Shown here: positions 25,670 to 34,626 of the stretch, piece by piece | Numbering within the stretch: the first letter of the stretch is position 1 | Layout: each line of letters begins with the position of its first letter | Assembly: GCA_050953445.1 (NCBI GenBank) | Contig: JBMNMS010000001.1 | Span: 496,001-560,000, forward strand | Reading direction: 5' to 3' | Length of the DNA: 64,000 nt | Source: JBMNMS01 sp050953445 | GTDB lineage: Bacteria; Bacillota; Clostridia; Peptostreptococcales; Anaerovoracaceae | The notes under the pieces: model-generated | The model's input: the letters and a program-made list of their open reading frames with translations, nothing else | The model's database searches: none | What the model was told of the DNA's origin: nothing | Position numbers and translations under genes: made by a program

Positions 25670-26956
25670 TCATAGAATCCTTTCCTTGTATATGTTCTCC
25701 ATATCGTATTTCTTGATCCTCCTTCTAACTTTTTCTCTATCGGTGGTATAAAGATCCTTTTCCTTCATCCTATCAAAGTACTCAGCACCGGCAAAGGTAT
25801 AACGGGTCATCAATCCATCACTTTTCTTGATCTGCCTATTTGAATATGAAATTAAATCACCTATGGCAATCTGTGGCGGCAATTCTAAAAACCTTAATCC
25901 CTTAAGATAACGAGCGCTATTGTATCCTGCCAAGGTTCCTGTGCAAATGGCCTCTGTATGGCCTACGAACAATCCTGATTTTTCCCCTCCGCAAAACAGA
26001 TTTTCTATCCCCTCAACCTTCATATTGTCATCCCTTTCCGCTACCGATAAATAACGTATGGAGTTTCCTTTACCGCCTGCATAAGGGTCGGCATACCTTG
26101 CGTATTCAAAGCCGGGAATTCTTCTAAGTTTCTCCAAGGGCATGAAAGGTGTCATTATTTTCGCATAACCTGTGTCAAGAAGGATAATATTTTTTGCGTA
26201 TTCTGAAAGGGCATATTGCTGGCAAACCTTTAAATCCAATTTGTCTTCCTTTATATCCTCCGGCGGAAGGCCTATGACCACAACACCCTTTTCATTTAAT
26301 TCATCCTGTATCTCCTGGGACAGGGAGCCCTTCTCCAACTTCCCCGATCCGCTAAACGCTCCAAAAGCTCCATCCTTTCTTCTACCCATTATATCGGTTT
26401 TACCCGCTTTTTGTGTGATGCTTACCCTCGGCCCGAAGGAAGGGCAGCGCAATATGCACATGCAACATCCGTTTCCATAGGTCAAACAATTCCCCATAGG
26501 ACCAGTGGAACCTGTTGTTTCAATAAAAACATCTCCCTCTATCACCCTCCCATCGGATAAGGTAATGGTTTTTATAGCGGTTTTATCCATTTCCACATCC
26601 ATACCCCTAACTGTCATCATTACCTTAATTCCTTCTTCCAGCAGCAACCGTTTTACAAGTGGTTCTACTCGCATTACATCATACAAACTGGCGTGACTAT
26701 GCCCGGGAAAGTCCACATTTATATGCCGGGAACAGCGATCTGTAATATTGAAAAGCTCATCTGCACCTAAAGCTATACTTTCCTCTGCAGCCGTGTACCT
26801 TCCGTTATTCCTCATTATTCCCCCCACATTGCCAAGTCCAAGCAGCATATCCGTTTTTTCAACCAGCGTAACCTCTGCACCGGCTTTTTGGGCGGTTAGA
26901 GCAGCGGCGCAGCCGGACCAGCCGCCACCTATGACTACAACCTTGTACTTGCTCAT
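25670..26956 (-). CDS. FAD-dependent oxidoreductase of unknown role
   Basis: A 428-residue flavoprotein. The Rossmann FAD motif VVVIGGGWSGCAAALTAQ opens the protein, VTLVEK follows, and the C-terminal GHTEAICTGTLAGYNSAR resembles the FAD-contact region of GidA/MnmG-type proteins, though it is far shorter than MnmG (about 620 aa). A cysteine cluster, GNCLTYGNGCCMCILRC, around residues 153-171 could hold a metal or Fe-S cluster or be redox-active. The ATG at 26956 follows AAAGGGGA, and the open frame upstream is not needed. It is divergent from a PyrK-like flavoprotein gene, and the two may form one electron-transfer pair. The substrate is unknown. Confidence 0.75.
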   Translation of the reverse strand: MSKYKVVVIGGGWSGCAAALTAQKAGAEVTLVEKTDMLLGLGNVGGIMRNNGRYTAAEESIALGADELFNITDRCSRHINVDFPGHSHASLYDVMRVEPLVKRLLLEEGIKVMMTVRGMDVEMDKTAIKTITLSDGRVIEGDVFIETTGSTGPMGNCLTYGNGCCMCILRCPSFGPRVSITQKAGKTDIMGRRKDGAFGAFSGSGKLEKGSLSQEIQDELNEKGVVVIGLPPEDIKEDKLDLKVCQQYALSEYAKNIILLDTGYAKIMTPFMPLEKLRRIPGFEYARYADPYAGGKGNSIRYLSVAERDDNMKVEGIENLFCGGEKSGLFVGHTEAICTGTLAGYNSARYLKGLRFLELPPQIAIGDLISYSNRQIKKSDGLMTRYTFAGAEYFDRMKEKDLYTTDREKVRRRIKKYDMENIYKERIL

Positions 26957-27099
26957 ATTAGATCCCCTTTCTATTGCTTTCTCAATCAACATATGCCTGG
27001 GAACAACTGACGGTTCCTCACCGTAAACCTTCCTTTTTCACCATTTCAGATGCTTTGCATACCCTTATATAAGATGATGAAAAAGGAGGGCTTTAAAAA

Positions 27100-28062
27100 A
27101 TGGACTATGGTTCAAATGATTGTATCGATGCAGGAACTGAAAATTGCCCTTGCTATTTAGCACTTACGGGGGATTGCCTAACCTGTTCCAGATTGCAGGG
27201 TCGGGATAATTGCGATTGCGATTGCAATTGGCGCGGTGTTTGCATATATAACGAGTTTATTTTAGGTGGTAAGAGGGTTAATAACCCAAGACAGGAGTTT
27301 GAAGCACCAATTATAAGCAGGACTTTTTATATGGATGATTTCCTCGTATTAGTTTTAGGTGTCGAGGAAGGTTTTGCACAGAAATTAATGAAACCCGGCT
27401 CCTATATTTTCTTGCGAAATAAAACAGACCCTGTATTTTTTGCCACCCCTATTTCCGTCATGAAGGTCGAGGCCTCTTCAGGAAAAATCCACGTGGCGGT
27501 CAAGCTTTTATCCGCAAAAACAAAGGCCCTTGCCGAGGCCGGGGAAAGCTTGATGATAAAGGGAGTTTACCGTAACGGCATTCAAGGTGTCAGGCATCTT
27601 ATAAACAGGAATGTTAGGGGGAAGAAGATCCTGTTTATTACTAAAGGAATTGGAATTGCTCCCGCTCCAATGACAGTCCAATTACTTAAGGATGAAAATC
27701 AGATTGACTTTGTTATTGACAAAGAAAAGATATGCGATGAGTTTATCACCGACTATGTGGATGTCGGCAACGGGATTATTAGATATATAAGTCTGATCCG
27801 CAAGGAAGATATTGATTATCTGAAAGATATATTAAATCATGGGAAATATGATATCGTAGTAATATTAACCTCAGATTACTATTTGGATATGCTTTTTCCC
27901 ATAGTGAGAGAGGTGCTTCCTCAATCAGTTTTAGCCTGGGGTAACAATTCTAAAATTTGTTGCGGTGAAGGGATTTGTGGTTCTTGCACAATAGCCGATG
28001 AGCAAGGCGAAACCATCCGGCATTGCAAATGTCAATTATCCCACCATAAATTCAACCCATGA
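27100..28062 (+). CDS. PyrK-like FAD/NAD(P)-binding reductase with cysteine-rich N-terminus
   Basis: A 320-residue protein of the ferredoxin-reductase superfamily, closest in layout to dihydroorotate dehydrogenase electron-transfer subunits. Nine cysteines (8, 16, 18, 26, 29, 38, 40, 42, 48) crowd the first 48 residues. An FAD-binding barrel (about 65-165) follows, then an NAD-binding part beginning KKILFITKGIGIAPA. A C-terminal 2Fe-2S-type motif, CCGEGICGSCT with HCKC, ends the protein as in PyrK. GGAGGG precedes the ATG. It is divergent from the FAD oxidoreductase, and its last 31 bases overlap the end of dacF. It is not the pyrimidine PyrK, which is at 39,542. The partner and substrate are unknown. 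Confidence 0.75.
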   Translation: MDYGSNDCIDAGTENCPCYLALTGDCLTCSRLQGRDNCDCDCNWRGVCIYNEFILGGKRVNNPRQEFEAPIISRTFYMDDFLVLVLGVEEGFAQKLMKPGSYIFLRNKTDPVFFATPISVMKVEASSGKIHVAVKLLSAKTKALAEAGESLMIKGVYRNGIQGVRHLINRNVRGKKILFITKGIGIAPAPMTVQLLKDENQIDFVIDKEKICDEFITDYVDVGNGIIRYISLIRKEDIDYLKDILNHGKYDIVVILTSDYYLDMLFPIVREVLPQSVLAWGNNSKICCGEGICGSCTIADEQGETIRHCKCQLSHHKFNP

Positions 28063-29207
28063 TTTCTCTTTATATTATCGATATCCTCTAAGTAATACAA
28101 CCTTTTCCGGCATAGCAGTTCACCATTCAGGTAAAGCGCCAATGCCCCGGCTTTTTGCCATCTTGCAACCGGGGCTATTGCCCCTCTTTTCCCCTCATAT
28201 TGAAGGGTAATTACATCTTCCGACGCTTCCCCGGCTATGCCCTTTTTAATAGGACAGTATAAGTCGGCATCCATGCCTATAAATACATTTCCCTTTTCTC
28301 CCCATAGCAAGGGTTCCGATTTAAGTCTTTTTCCACCTTCAATGATTCGGATTATTTCAAAGTTCTCATAGCCATAATCCATGAGTTTATAACTGTCCTG
28401 AAACCAATCGGGAGCATTCATAACTACGCAAATCAATTCCATCCCATCACGCTCCGATGATGCTACCAATGTTCTGCCCGACCTTTTAGTATAACCTATC
28501 TTTATTCCAGTTCCGCCGTTATATTCATATACAACCTTATTCTTATTAGAAAAGAAATTATACTTCCCCGCTGTCCTTTGGGCCTGCCAGGACCTGGCTG
28601 CGGACACATCCCTGAATAAAGGATTTTCCATAGCCTCCCTAGCTATTAGTGCCATATCATATACGGTGGTATAATGATTTTCATCATACAGCCCACTGGG
28701 ATTAACAAAATTAGTATTCTTCGCACCTATTGCTTCTGCCCTGCTATTCATCATGGACACAAAATTTTCCATACCATTTCCAATCTCCTCCGCCACTGCT
28801 ACGGCGGCATCATTGCCGGATTGAAGCATGAGTCCGTAAAGCAAATCCCTTAATAAAATTGTCTCTCCCGGCTCCAAGTAAATCGATGATCCCTCAATGC
28901 CAATAGCCTTGGGTGAAACCTTAATCCCTTCATCCAGGTCTCCATTTTCAATGGCTAAAAGGGCTGTCATAATCTTTGTAGTACTGGCAGGGTATGCCCT
29001 TTGATCCTTGTTCTTCTCATACAGTATCCTGCCGGTTGACACTTCCATTAGAATTGCAGAAGTTGCAGAAATATGTGGAGTATCCCCGTGATTCCTATCT
29101 GTTGAAGATTCTGAAAAGGACGGTTGAACCATCGCCAGTACAAGCATGGTAACAGCAAATATGATGGTTATCTGCCGCCGAAAGAAAGCATTGGTATCCA
29201 TGTTCAT
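28032..29207 (-). CDS. dacF: D-alanyl-D-alanine carboxypeptidase family protein (DacF-like) with altered KTG motif
   Basis: Penicillin-binding protein of the S11 family, expected to trim pentapeptides of peptidoglycan, here 391 aa with a signal peptide (about 1-32). The active-site S75-T-T-K78 and S130-G-N are intact. The third motif, normally KTG, reads KIG at 236-238 (codons AAG ATA GGT, plus-strand 28494-28502). A C-terminal domain follows (about 280-391), but I see no obvious amphipathic membrane anchor at the end. It lies 47 bases after scpB; the scpA-scpB-dacF order is common in Clostridia and dacF belongs to sporulation in Bacillus. Activity may be changed by the substitution. Confidence 0.88.
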   Translation of the reverse strand: MNMDTNAFFRRQITIIFAVTMLVLAMVQPSFSESSTDRNHGDTPHISATSAILMEVSTGRILYEKNKDQRAYPASTTKIMTALLAIENGDLDEGIKVSPKAIGIEGSSIYLEPGETILLRDLLYGLMLQSGNDAAVAVAEEIGNGMENFVSMMNSRAEAIGAKNTNFVNPSGLYDENHYTTVYDMALIAREAMENPLFRDVSAARSWQAQRTAGKYNFFSNKNKVVYEYNGGTGIKIGYTKRSGRTLVASSERDGMELICVVMNAPDWFQDSYKLMDYGYENFEIIRIIEGGKRLKSEPLLWGEKGNVFIGMDADLYCPIKKGIAGEASEDVITLQYEGKRGAIAPVARWQKAGALALYLNGELLCRKRLYYLEDIDNIKRNHGLNLWWDN

Positions 29208-29254
29208 AATAAATCTCCTTTACCCGATAGTTTTACCTATTGGCAAGGAGATAT

Positions 29255-29770
29255 TCATATAAATTCTTCAATATCAGGTAATTCCTTTATATTTTCCAGA
29301 TTGAAATACTCTAAGAATTTTCCCGTGGTGCCATAGCGCATTGGCTTGCCGATATCGTCACCTTTTCCCATTTCCATTACAAGGCCTTTGCTTATAAGGT
29401 TTTCCAACATTCTGTCACATCTAATGCCCCTTATAGATTCTATATGGCTCTTTGTTACGGGTTGGTTGTAGGCAATTATAGCAAGCACCTCCAAGGCCGA
29501 TTGAGAAAGCCTTTTTACTTTTATGGGCTTTATTAGTGCCGTTATATACTCGCTGTTTTCCGGCCTTGTGCAAAATTGAAAGGCTTTATCAACCTCCCTT
29601 ATAATTATGCCCCTTTTTCCTTCCTCATATTCTCTTTGGAGTTCCCTAAAGCAATCGTAAACTGTCCTCCAATCCACTTCTAAAAGCTTAGATGCTTGAG
29701 CCACTTTTAGCGGCTGACCATATGCGAAGAGAAGGGATTCAAGAATAGATTTTATTTCATTATTGGACAT
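29255..29770 (-). CDS. scpB: Segregation and condensation protein B
   Basis: Accessory subunit of the SMC-ScpAB condensin that organises and segregates the chromosome. The 171 residues form two winged-helix domains (ESLLFAYGQPLKVAQASKLL and the SQSALEVLAIIAYNQPVTKSHIE stretch that identifies the family). The start at 29770 follows GGAGG by 9 bases; a start three codons earlier directly abuts that site and is unlikely. The first 11 bases overlap the end of scpA, so the two subunits are coupled. Confidence 0.95.
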   Translation of the reverse strand: MSNNEIKSILESLLFAYGQPLKVAQASKLLEVDWRTVYDCFRELQREYEEGKRGIIIREVDKAFQFCTRPENSEYITALIKPIKVKRLSQSALEVLAIIAYNQPVTKSHIESIRGIRCDRMLENLISKGLVMEMGKGDDIGKPMRYGTTGKFLEYFNLENIKELPDIEEFI

Positions 29771-30548
29771 GGGATTCATCCTCCCTAAAATCAGCAGTTA
29801 TCATTATTTCCCCAAAGTTAACATTCTGTCTTACCCTTATGGTTTTATGTTTCATAAGCTCTAAAATCGACAAAAAGGTCAACGCCATATTGTACCTGGT
29901 TTTTTCCTCCCCTAAGAGTTCCATAAAGCTATGGCTTTTTTTCGTGCCAAAAATTTTTTTCAATTGTTCAATCCGGGTTTCAAGGCTCATCTGTTGTCTG
30001 CGCACCCTATTGTATCGACTCTTTATTTCGCTAAGTTTCTTCCTCCTATGCAAAAAAGCATCGAATACATTCATAAATTCCTTCAAGTCCAGCTTTAATA
30101 TATCGTCTTCGTCTTCCGAATATAGCTCCGGATCTTCCATAGGTTTACAATAGAGACTTTCCGCCTGCTTCTCCTTTTCTGCAAGTAATTCGGATGCCGC
30201 TTTATACTTTTTGTATTCCAAAATCTTTTCCACCAGCTGATCCCTTGGATCCTCCGTTATCTTCTCACCCTCTTCATCCCTGTTTCTTGGAAGAAGCATC
30301 TGCGATTTTATTTCCATCAATGAAGAAGCCAGAACCATGAACTCCCCTGCCAATATAGGGTTTTCCTTTTGAATATCCTTCACATGCCTTATGTATTGCT
30401 CGATTATTTCAGATATTTGAATATCATAGATATTCATTTCTGCCCTTTCAATCAGATAAACCAACAGGTCAAAGGGGCCTTCAAAAATATCTAACTTTAC
30501 CTTATAGCAGGATGACATGATGGTGGACTCGGTGTCATCTTTTATCAT
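29760..30548 (-). CDS. scpA: Segregation and condensation protein A (kleisin)
   Basis: Bridges the SMC heads in the bacterial condensin. The 262 residues start with the kleisin signature YKVKLDIFEGPFDLLVYLIERAEM-type region, have an acidic middle (DPELYSEDEDD) and a C-terminal winged helix (MALTFLSILELMKHKTIRVRQ). GAGGTG precedes the ATG at 30548. A TTG start seven codons earlier would place the ribosome binding site inside the coding region. It lies 10 bases after the symporter stop, so it may share the T-box-controlled transcript. Confidence 0.95.
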   Translation of the reverse strand: MIKDDTESTIMSSCYKVKLDIFEGPFDLLVYLIERAEMNIYDIQISEIIEQYIRHVKDIQKENPILAGEFMVLASSLMEIKSQMLLPRNRDEEGEKITEDPRDQLVEKILEYKKYKAASELLAEKEKQAESLYCKPMEDPELYSEDEDDILKLDLKEFMNVFDAFLHRRKKLSEIKSRYNRVRRQQMSLETRIEQLKKIFGTKKSHSFMELLGEEKTRYNMALTFLSILELMKHKTIRVRQNVNFGEIMITADFREDESHVQ

Positions 30549-30558
30549 ATCTGTCACC

Positions 30559-32073
30559 TCATTTTTCAAGATGGAATTTATGTTCTACCTCTATTCTAAC
30601 CTTTTCATCATAAGCTGAGAAACAATTTTCAACTATTCCCCTATCTATCTTAGGGGTAATAAAACTGACGAGGGGAACCACTATCAATGAGAATACTATT
30701 GCAATTGCGCCGGCAGAAGGAGGGGTAGTAAATCCAAAAATCAGATTTGTAACATTAATACCCACACCGCAGACCAGGCTAACCCATACCGCCCATTTCG
30801 TTGTCCCCCTCCAAAGGAGTCCATAGAAGAAAGGTCCTAAAAATGCCCCTGCTAACGAACCCCAGGATAATGACATCAAAGTAGTTATAAGGTTGTTAGG
30901 GTTAAGAGCTATAATAACAGATAGCAATACAAAGGTACCGCACAAAACTCTGATGGTGAGCACTTGGGTAGTTGCCTTCATATCCTTAAACAACAACCCT
31001 TTGAGGAAATCAAGGGTAAAGGTGGAGCTGGAAGCCAGTACTATTGCCGAAAGAGTTGAAACGGATGCAGATAAGACCATCACTATCACTATCCCTATGA
31101 AAATATCCGGGAGAGCCTTTCCTATCATCGTAGGCACGATATCGTCGTACATTACACCCCTTTCACCCGGTATGTAAAACAACCTTCCAAATCCTCCCAA
31201 AAAATAGGAACCTCCAGCTATTATCAAAGCAAAGGTGGTAGAAATAATAGCCCCCGCATTAATAGCCCTTTCATTTTTGATGGCATAAAATTTATGGACC
31301 ATCTGAGGCAATCCCCAAGCCCCCAGACTGGTCAATATAAGAACACCTATCAGGGAAAGGGGATCGGGGCCAAACATGGAAATTAGAGCCCCTTTTAGAT
31401 TAGGCGCATTTTCTAATGGTATCTGGGAAAGTTTTTCAACGGCAGCCATCAATCCTCCCTGGGTATTCAGTACCAAGGTTATAACAGTGACTATGCCGAT
31501 TATCATTATAATCCCCTGTATCACATCGTTGATAGCTGTTGCCATATATCCGCCTGCCACCACATAAATCCCAGTCAGGAGAGCCATAAATATCATGCAG
31601 TATTTTACATCAACTCCAAAAGCCATCGAAAACAAGCCGGAAAGACCCTTGTACACCGACGCTGAATAAGGAACTAAAAAGACGAAAATCATTATCGAGA
31701 CAACAATCTTTAGATTAGGGCTATCGTATCTTTTGGCAAAGAAATCCGGCATTGTGGCCGAGTCTAAATGCTTTGTCATTATCCTTGTTCTTCTTCCCAT
31801 TACTACCCAGGCAAGCATACTTCCCAAAAAAGCATTCCCTATTCCAATCCAAATAGCAGAAATTCCAAAATTCCAACCAAACTGCCCTGCATATCCCACA
31901 AAGACAACTGCCGAAAAATAGGAAGTACCATATGAGAATGCTGACATCCAAGGTCCTACACTTCTGCCTCCAAGAACGAAATCCCCCACATTGGTAGCAT
32001 TTTTCCTACAGTAAAATCCTACCCCCACGGTTACTGCAAAGAAAAGCACCAGAATAAATAATTTGATGATCAT
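30559..32073 (-). CDS. Sodium:solute symporter (SSS family), candidate tyrosine transporter
   Basis: A 504-residue membrane protein with about 13 hydrophobic segments. SSS-family features include DFVLGGRSVGPWMSAFSYG near helix 1-2 and the GGYMATAINDVIQGIIM region resembling PutP and PanF. SSS proteins couple solute uptake to sodium entry; known substrates include proline, pantothenate and sugars. The substrate is not readable from the protein. The T-box leader directly upstream carries a Tyr specifier (UAC), which suggests uptake of tyrosine or a tyrosine source. That is inference from regulation. The gene continues into scpA with a 10-base gap. Confidence 0.88.
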   Translation of the reverse strand: MIIKLFILVLFFAVTVGVGFYCRKNATNVGDFVLGGRSVGPWMSAFSYGTSYFSAVVFVGYAGQFGWNFGISAIWIGIGNAFLGSMLAWVVMGRRTRIMTKHLDSATMPDFFAKRYDSPNLKIVVSIMIFVFLVPYSASVYKGLSGLFSMAFGVDVKYCMIFMALLTGIYVVAGGYMATAINDVIQGIIMIIGIVTVITLVLNTQGGLMAAVEKLSQIPLENAPNLKGALISMFGPDPLSLIGVLILTSLGAWGLPQMVHKFYAIKNERAINAGAIISTTFALIIAGGSYFLGGFGRLFYIPGERGVMYDDIVPTMIGKALPDIFIGIVIVMVLSASVSTLSAIVLASSSTFTLDFLKGLLFKDMKATTQVLTIRVLCGTFVLLSVIIALNPNNLITTLMSLSWGSLAGAFLGPFFYGLLWRGTTKWAVWVSLVCGVGINVTNLIFGFTTPPSAGAIAIVFSLIVVPLVSFITPKIDRGIVENCFSAYDEKVRIEVEHKFHLEK

Positions 32074-32112
32074 ACTATCTCCTCCAATTTCCTTTGTATC
32101 TTTGGCAGCATA

Positions 32113-32393
32113 CTAAAAAACCCGCCATCTGATTTCTCAGAGGACGGGATCTTCCCGTGGTACCACCTCAATTTACCAAAGCCTCACGACATTGGCCTTT
32201 ACAAGTACAGTGTCCTTATAACCTATACTCTGACGCTGTAACGGGCGTTCCCGACTCATCCTACTATAATTCAGTGAGCAACTCTCGGAATGTATTCAGA
32301 TAATCTTCCCATTGCGCCTCTCACCAACCGGCTACTCTCTTTTATTTTCCGACTATCCTACTTGTTTCCGGTCATAGTTTTTTCTATGGGCAT
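32113..32393 (-). promoter_or_regulatory. T-box leader with tyrosine (UAC) specifier
   Basis: A T-box riboswitch on the minus strand, about 280 nt. Visible parts in order are the stem I distal elements AGAGAG and GGTTGGTGAGAGGC, the specifier loop GAA-TAC-A (codon at 32292-32294), GAGAGTTGC, the stem III stretch CGGGAACGCCCGTTACAGC, and the T-box core GAGGTGGTACCACGGG (about 32154-32169). The terminator arms CCCG-CC-TCTGA and TCAGA-GG-CGGG end in TTTTTT (32115-32147). The register is set by the usual GAA-codon-purine pattern, which also fits the second T-box in the window. The variable base of TGGT pairs with an A discriminator, as in tRNA-Tyr. Uncharged tRNA should switch the symporter on. 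Confidence 0.9.
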
Positions 32394-32422
32394 ACTTTAA
32401 CACAGCACAGTTACATTGTCAA
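32394..32422 (-). promoter_or_regulatory. Promoter of the T-box/symporter unit
   Basis: TTGACA (32417-32422), 17-bp spacer and TAAAGT (32394-32399) on the minus strand, just before the leader. It lies immediately downstream of argB. Confidence 0.78.
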
Positions 32423-32435
32423 TAACACAGTGCCA

Positions 32436-33362
32436 CTAATTATCATCATTCAATGTCCCCCGATGATACTCTGAAATCATTGTCCCTATTCCCTCGTCGG
32501 ATAGTATTTCTATTAAGGTAGAATGCTTTATGCGCCCGTCAATAATATGGGCTCTCTCAACACCACCCCAAAGGGCCTCAACACAACACTCCAATTTTGG
32601 TATCATCCCCCCTGTAATTATACCTTCTTCTATTAGGCGGGGAACTTCTTTCAATGTTATGCTGGTTATCAATGAATTTTCATCTTGAGGATCCCGGAAC
32701 ACCCCTCGCACATCAGTAAGAAGAACCAATTTTATAGCACCTAAAGCTACAGCAAGCTTTGCGGCAGCCGTATCTGCATTTATGTTATAGGCTGTTTCAT
32801 CATCCATACCCCATGCTACGGTGGAAATAACCGGAATATATCCTCTTTCCAAGGCATCATTTACAACATCAGGATTAACCACCTTGATTTCGCCCACATA
32901 CCCATAATCCTTATCAGGCTTTTTCAATCTTACGGCACCTATCATACCTGCATCTAATCCACAAAGCCCCATGGCCTTACCGCCAACCCGATTAATCAAA
33001 GAAACCAGATTTTTATTCACCTTACCGCAGAGAACCTGCTGGACAATATCCATGGTTTCCCGATCAGTATAACGGAGACCATCTACAAACCTGGATTTTT
33101 TCTGAAGCTTTTCCAGCATTTCAGATATTTCCGGGCCTCCACCATGAACCACTACAATATCTATTCCTACAAGGGAGAGCAGGGTAATATCCTTAATAAC
33201 AGCCTCCTGCAGCTCCTCATCTATCATGGCATTGCCGCCGTACTTAATTACTATGGTTTTTTTATAAAATTTTTGTATATAGGGAAGGGCCTGAACCAAA
33301 AGAGCCGCCCGATCCGATCGACCTTGCATTATTAATCTATCATCTATTGCAATATGTTCCAT
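32436..33362 (-). CDS. argB: Acetylglutamate kinase
   Basis: Phosphorylates N-acetylglutamate in arginine synthesis. The 308-residue protein has KKTIVIKYGGNAMID (nucleotide lysine and glycine loop), VVHGGGPEISEML (substrate), and the NINADTAAAKLAVAL segment conserved in ArgB. It includes the N-terminal helix extension (about 1-35) that allows hexamer formation and arginine feedback in sensitive ArgB enzymes; feedback here is inferred. The start at 33362 follows AAAAGGAT closely and is only moderately supported. It is the last gene of argC-argJ-argB, 23 bases after argJ. Confidence 0.95.
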   Translation of the reverse strand: MEHIAIDDRLIMQGRSDRAALLVQALPYIQKFYKKTIVIKYGGNAMIDEELQEAVIKDITLLSLVGIDIVVVHGGGPEISEMLEKLQKKSRFVDGLRYTDRETMDIVQQVLCGKVNKNLVSLINRVGGKAMGLCGLDAGMIGAVRLKKPDKDYGYVGEIKVVNPDVVNDALERGYIPVISTVAWGMDDETAYNINADTAAAKLAVALGAIKLVLLTDVRGVFRDPQDENSLITSITLKEVPRLIEEGIITGGMIPKLECCVEALWGGVERAHIIDGRIKHSTLIEILSDEGIGTMISEYHRGTLNDDN

Positions 33363-33385
33363 ATCCTTTTGGCTACCATCCTTCC

Positions 33386-34597
33386 TTAACTTCTATAATC
33401 CCCATTGATCTTGACATAATCATAAGTTAAATCACAGCCCCACGCAGTTGCTTCTTCCAAACCATCCTTTAAATCCACATAAATAATGACATCCTTTTCC
33501 GATAAAACCCTTAATGCCATATCCTCATCAAAAACCAGACCCTCGCCATTTTGGCAGACTAATACACTTCCAACCGATGATTTAAAATATATATCCACCT
33601 GATTAGGCTTAATGGGCTGCCCTGCATATCCTAATGCACAAAGCACCCTTCCCCAATTAGCATCCCTTCCAAAAATTGCCGTCTTGACTAGCATAGAGGT
33701 TATTACAGATTTAGCAAGGCCGCATGCAGTGGCCTCATCCTGTGCATTTACTACAGTACATGTTATCAATTTGCCTGCCCCTTCACCATCGCCAGCTATC
33801 ATCTTGGCCAGGGTAACGGATACCTCCATCAACCCGGCCTTGAAGGATTCATAATCGGCCCCCTTTTCCTTTATCATGTCATTTTCAGCTGTGCCGCTGG
33901 CCATAATACATACCATATCATTGGTAGAGGTGTCCCCATCCACGCTTATCCGATTATAGGATTTTTCCACACATTCTGTCAAAACCTCTTTCAACAATTG
34001 TCCATCTATTGACGCATCTGTAGATACGAACCCCAACATTGTTCCCATGTTTGGATGTATCATTCCCGAGCCCTTTGCCATTGCACCTATGGTAACTGTT
34101 TTGCCGCCTATATCTATCTGTACAGCCGCCTCTTTAATATGGGTATCCGTTGTCAGTATGGAATTGGCAGCAGAGTTTCCACCATCGGCGGATAGGTTTT
34201 TAGCTGCTTCTGGCAGCGCATTTTCTATTAGGGCTACAGGTAGCTCCTGACCTATTATCCCTGTGGATGCTACAATAATATCCTCCGCCGGTATCCTTAA
34301 GGCTTTGGCCCCTGCCACACAGGTTTTTTTCGCATTCTCTATACCCTTAGGTGCGCAGGCATTGGCATTGCCCGAATTTACGACAACAGCCCTGGCCTTG
34401 CCATCTAAAATATTTTCCATGCTAACATAAACCGGAGCCGCCTTCACTAAATTCTTTGTGAATACTGCCGCAGCTACACAGTCTTTATCACAATACAAAA
34501 GAGCCAGATCTTTAATTCCATTCTTTTTAATTCCGCAATTACCACCCCAGGCAGAAAAACCAGGCGTAGCGCAGAAACCTCCATCTATCTTTTTCAT
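33386..34597 (-). CDS. argJ: Bifunctional ornithine acetyltransferase / N-acetylglutamate synthase
   Basis: Moves the acetyl group from acetylornithine to glutamate, recycling it, and may also make acetylglutamate from acetyl-CoA. The 403-residue precursor cleaves itself before a threonine. The cleavage region is seen as GMIHPNMGTMLGF, where the usual ATML is GTML (T retained). CAPKGIENAKKTC and DGDTSTNDMV are further family marks. It lies 29 bases after argC in the same operon. No argA is needed when ArgJ is bifunctional. Confidence 0.94.
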   Translation of the reverse strand: MKKIDGGFCATPGFSAWGGNCGIKKNGIKDLALLYCDKDCVAAAVFTKNLVKAAPVYVSMENILDGKARAVVVNSGNANACAPKGIENAKKTCVAGAKALRIPAEDIIVASTGIIGQELPVALIENALPEAAKNLSADGGNSAANSILTTDTHIKEAAVQIDIGGKTVTIGAMAKGSGMIHPNMGTMLGFVSTDASIDGQLLKEVLTECVEKSYNRISVDGDTSTNDMVCIMASGTAENDMIKEKGADYESFKAGLMEVSVTLAKMIAGDGEGAGKLITCTVVNAQDEATACGLAKSVITSMLVKTAIFGRDANWGRVLCALGYAGQPIKPNQVDIYFKSSVGSVLVCQNGEGLVFDEDMALRVLSEKDVIIYVDLKDGLEEATAWGCDLTYDYVKINGDYRS

Positions 34598-34626
34598 TTT
34601 GCAATTCCTTTCATCTTTCCTTTTCC

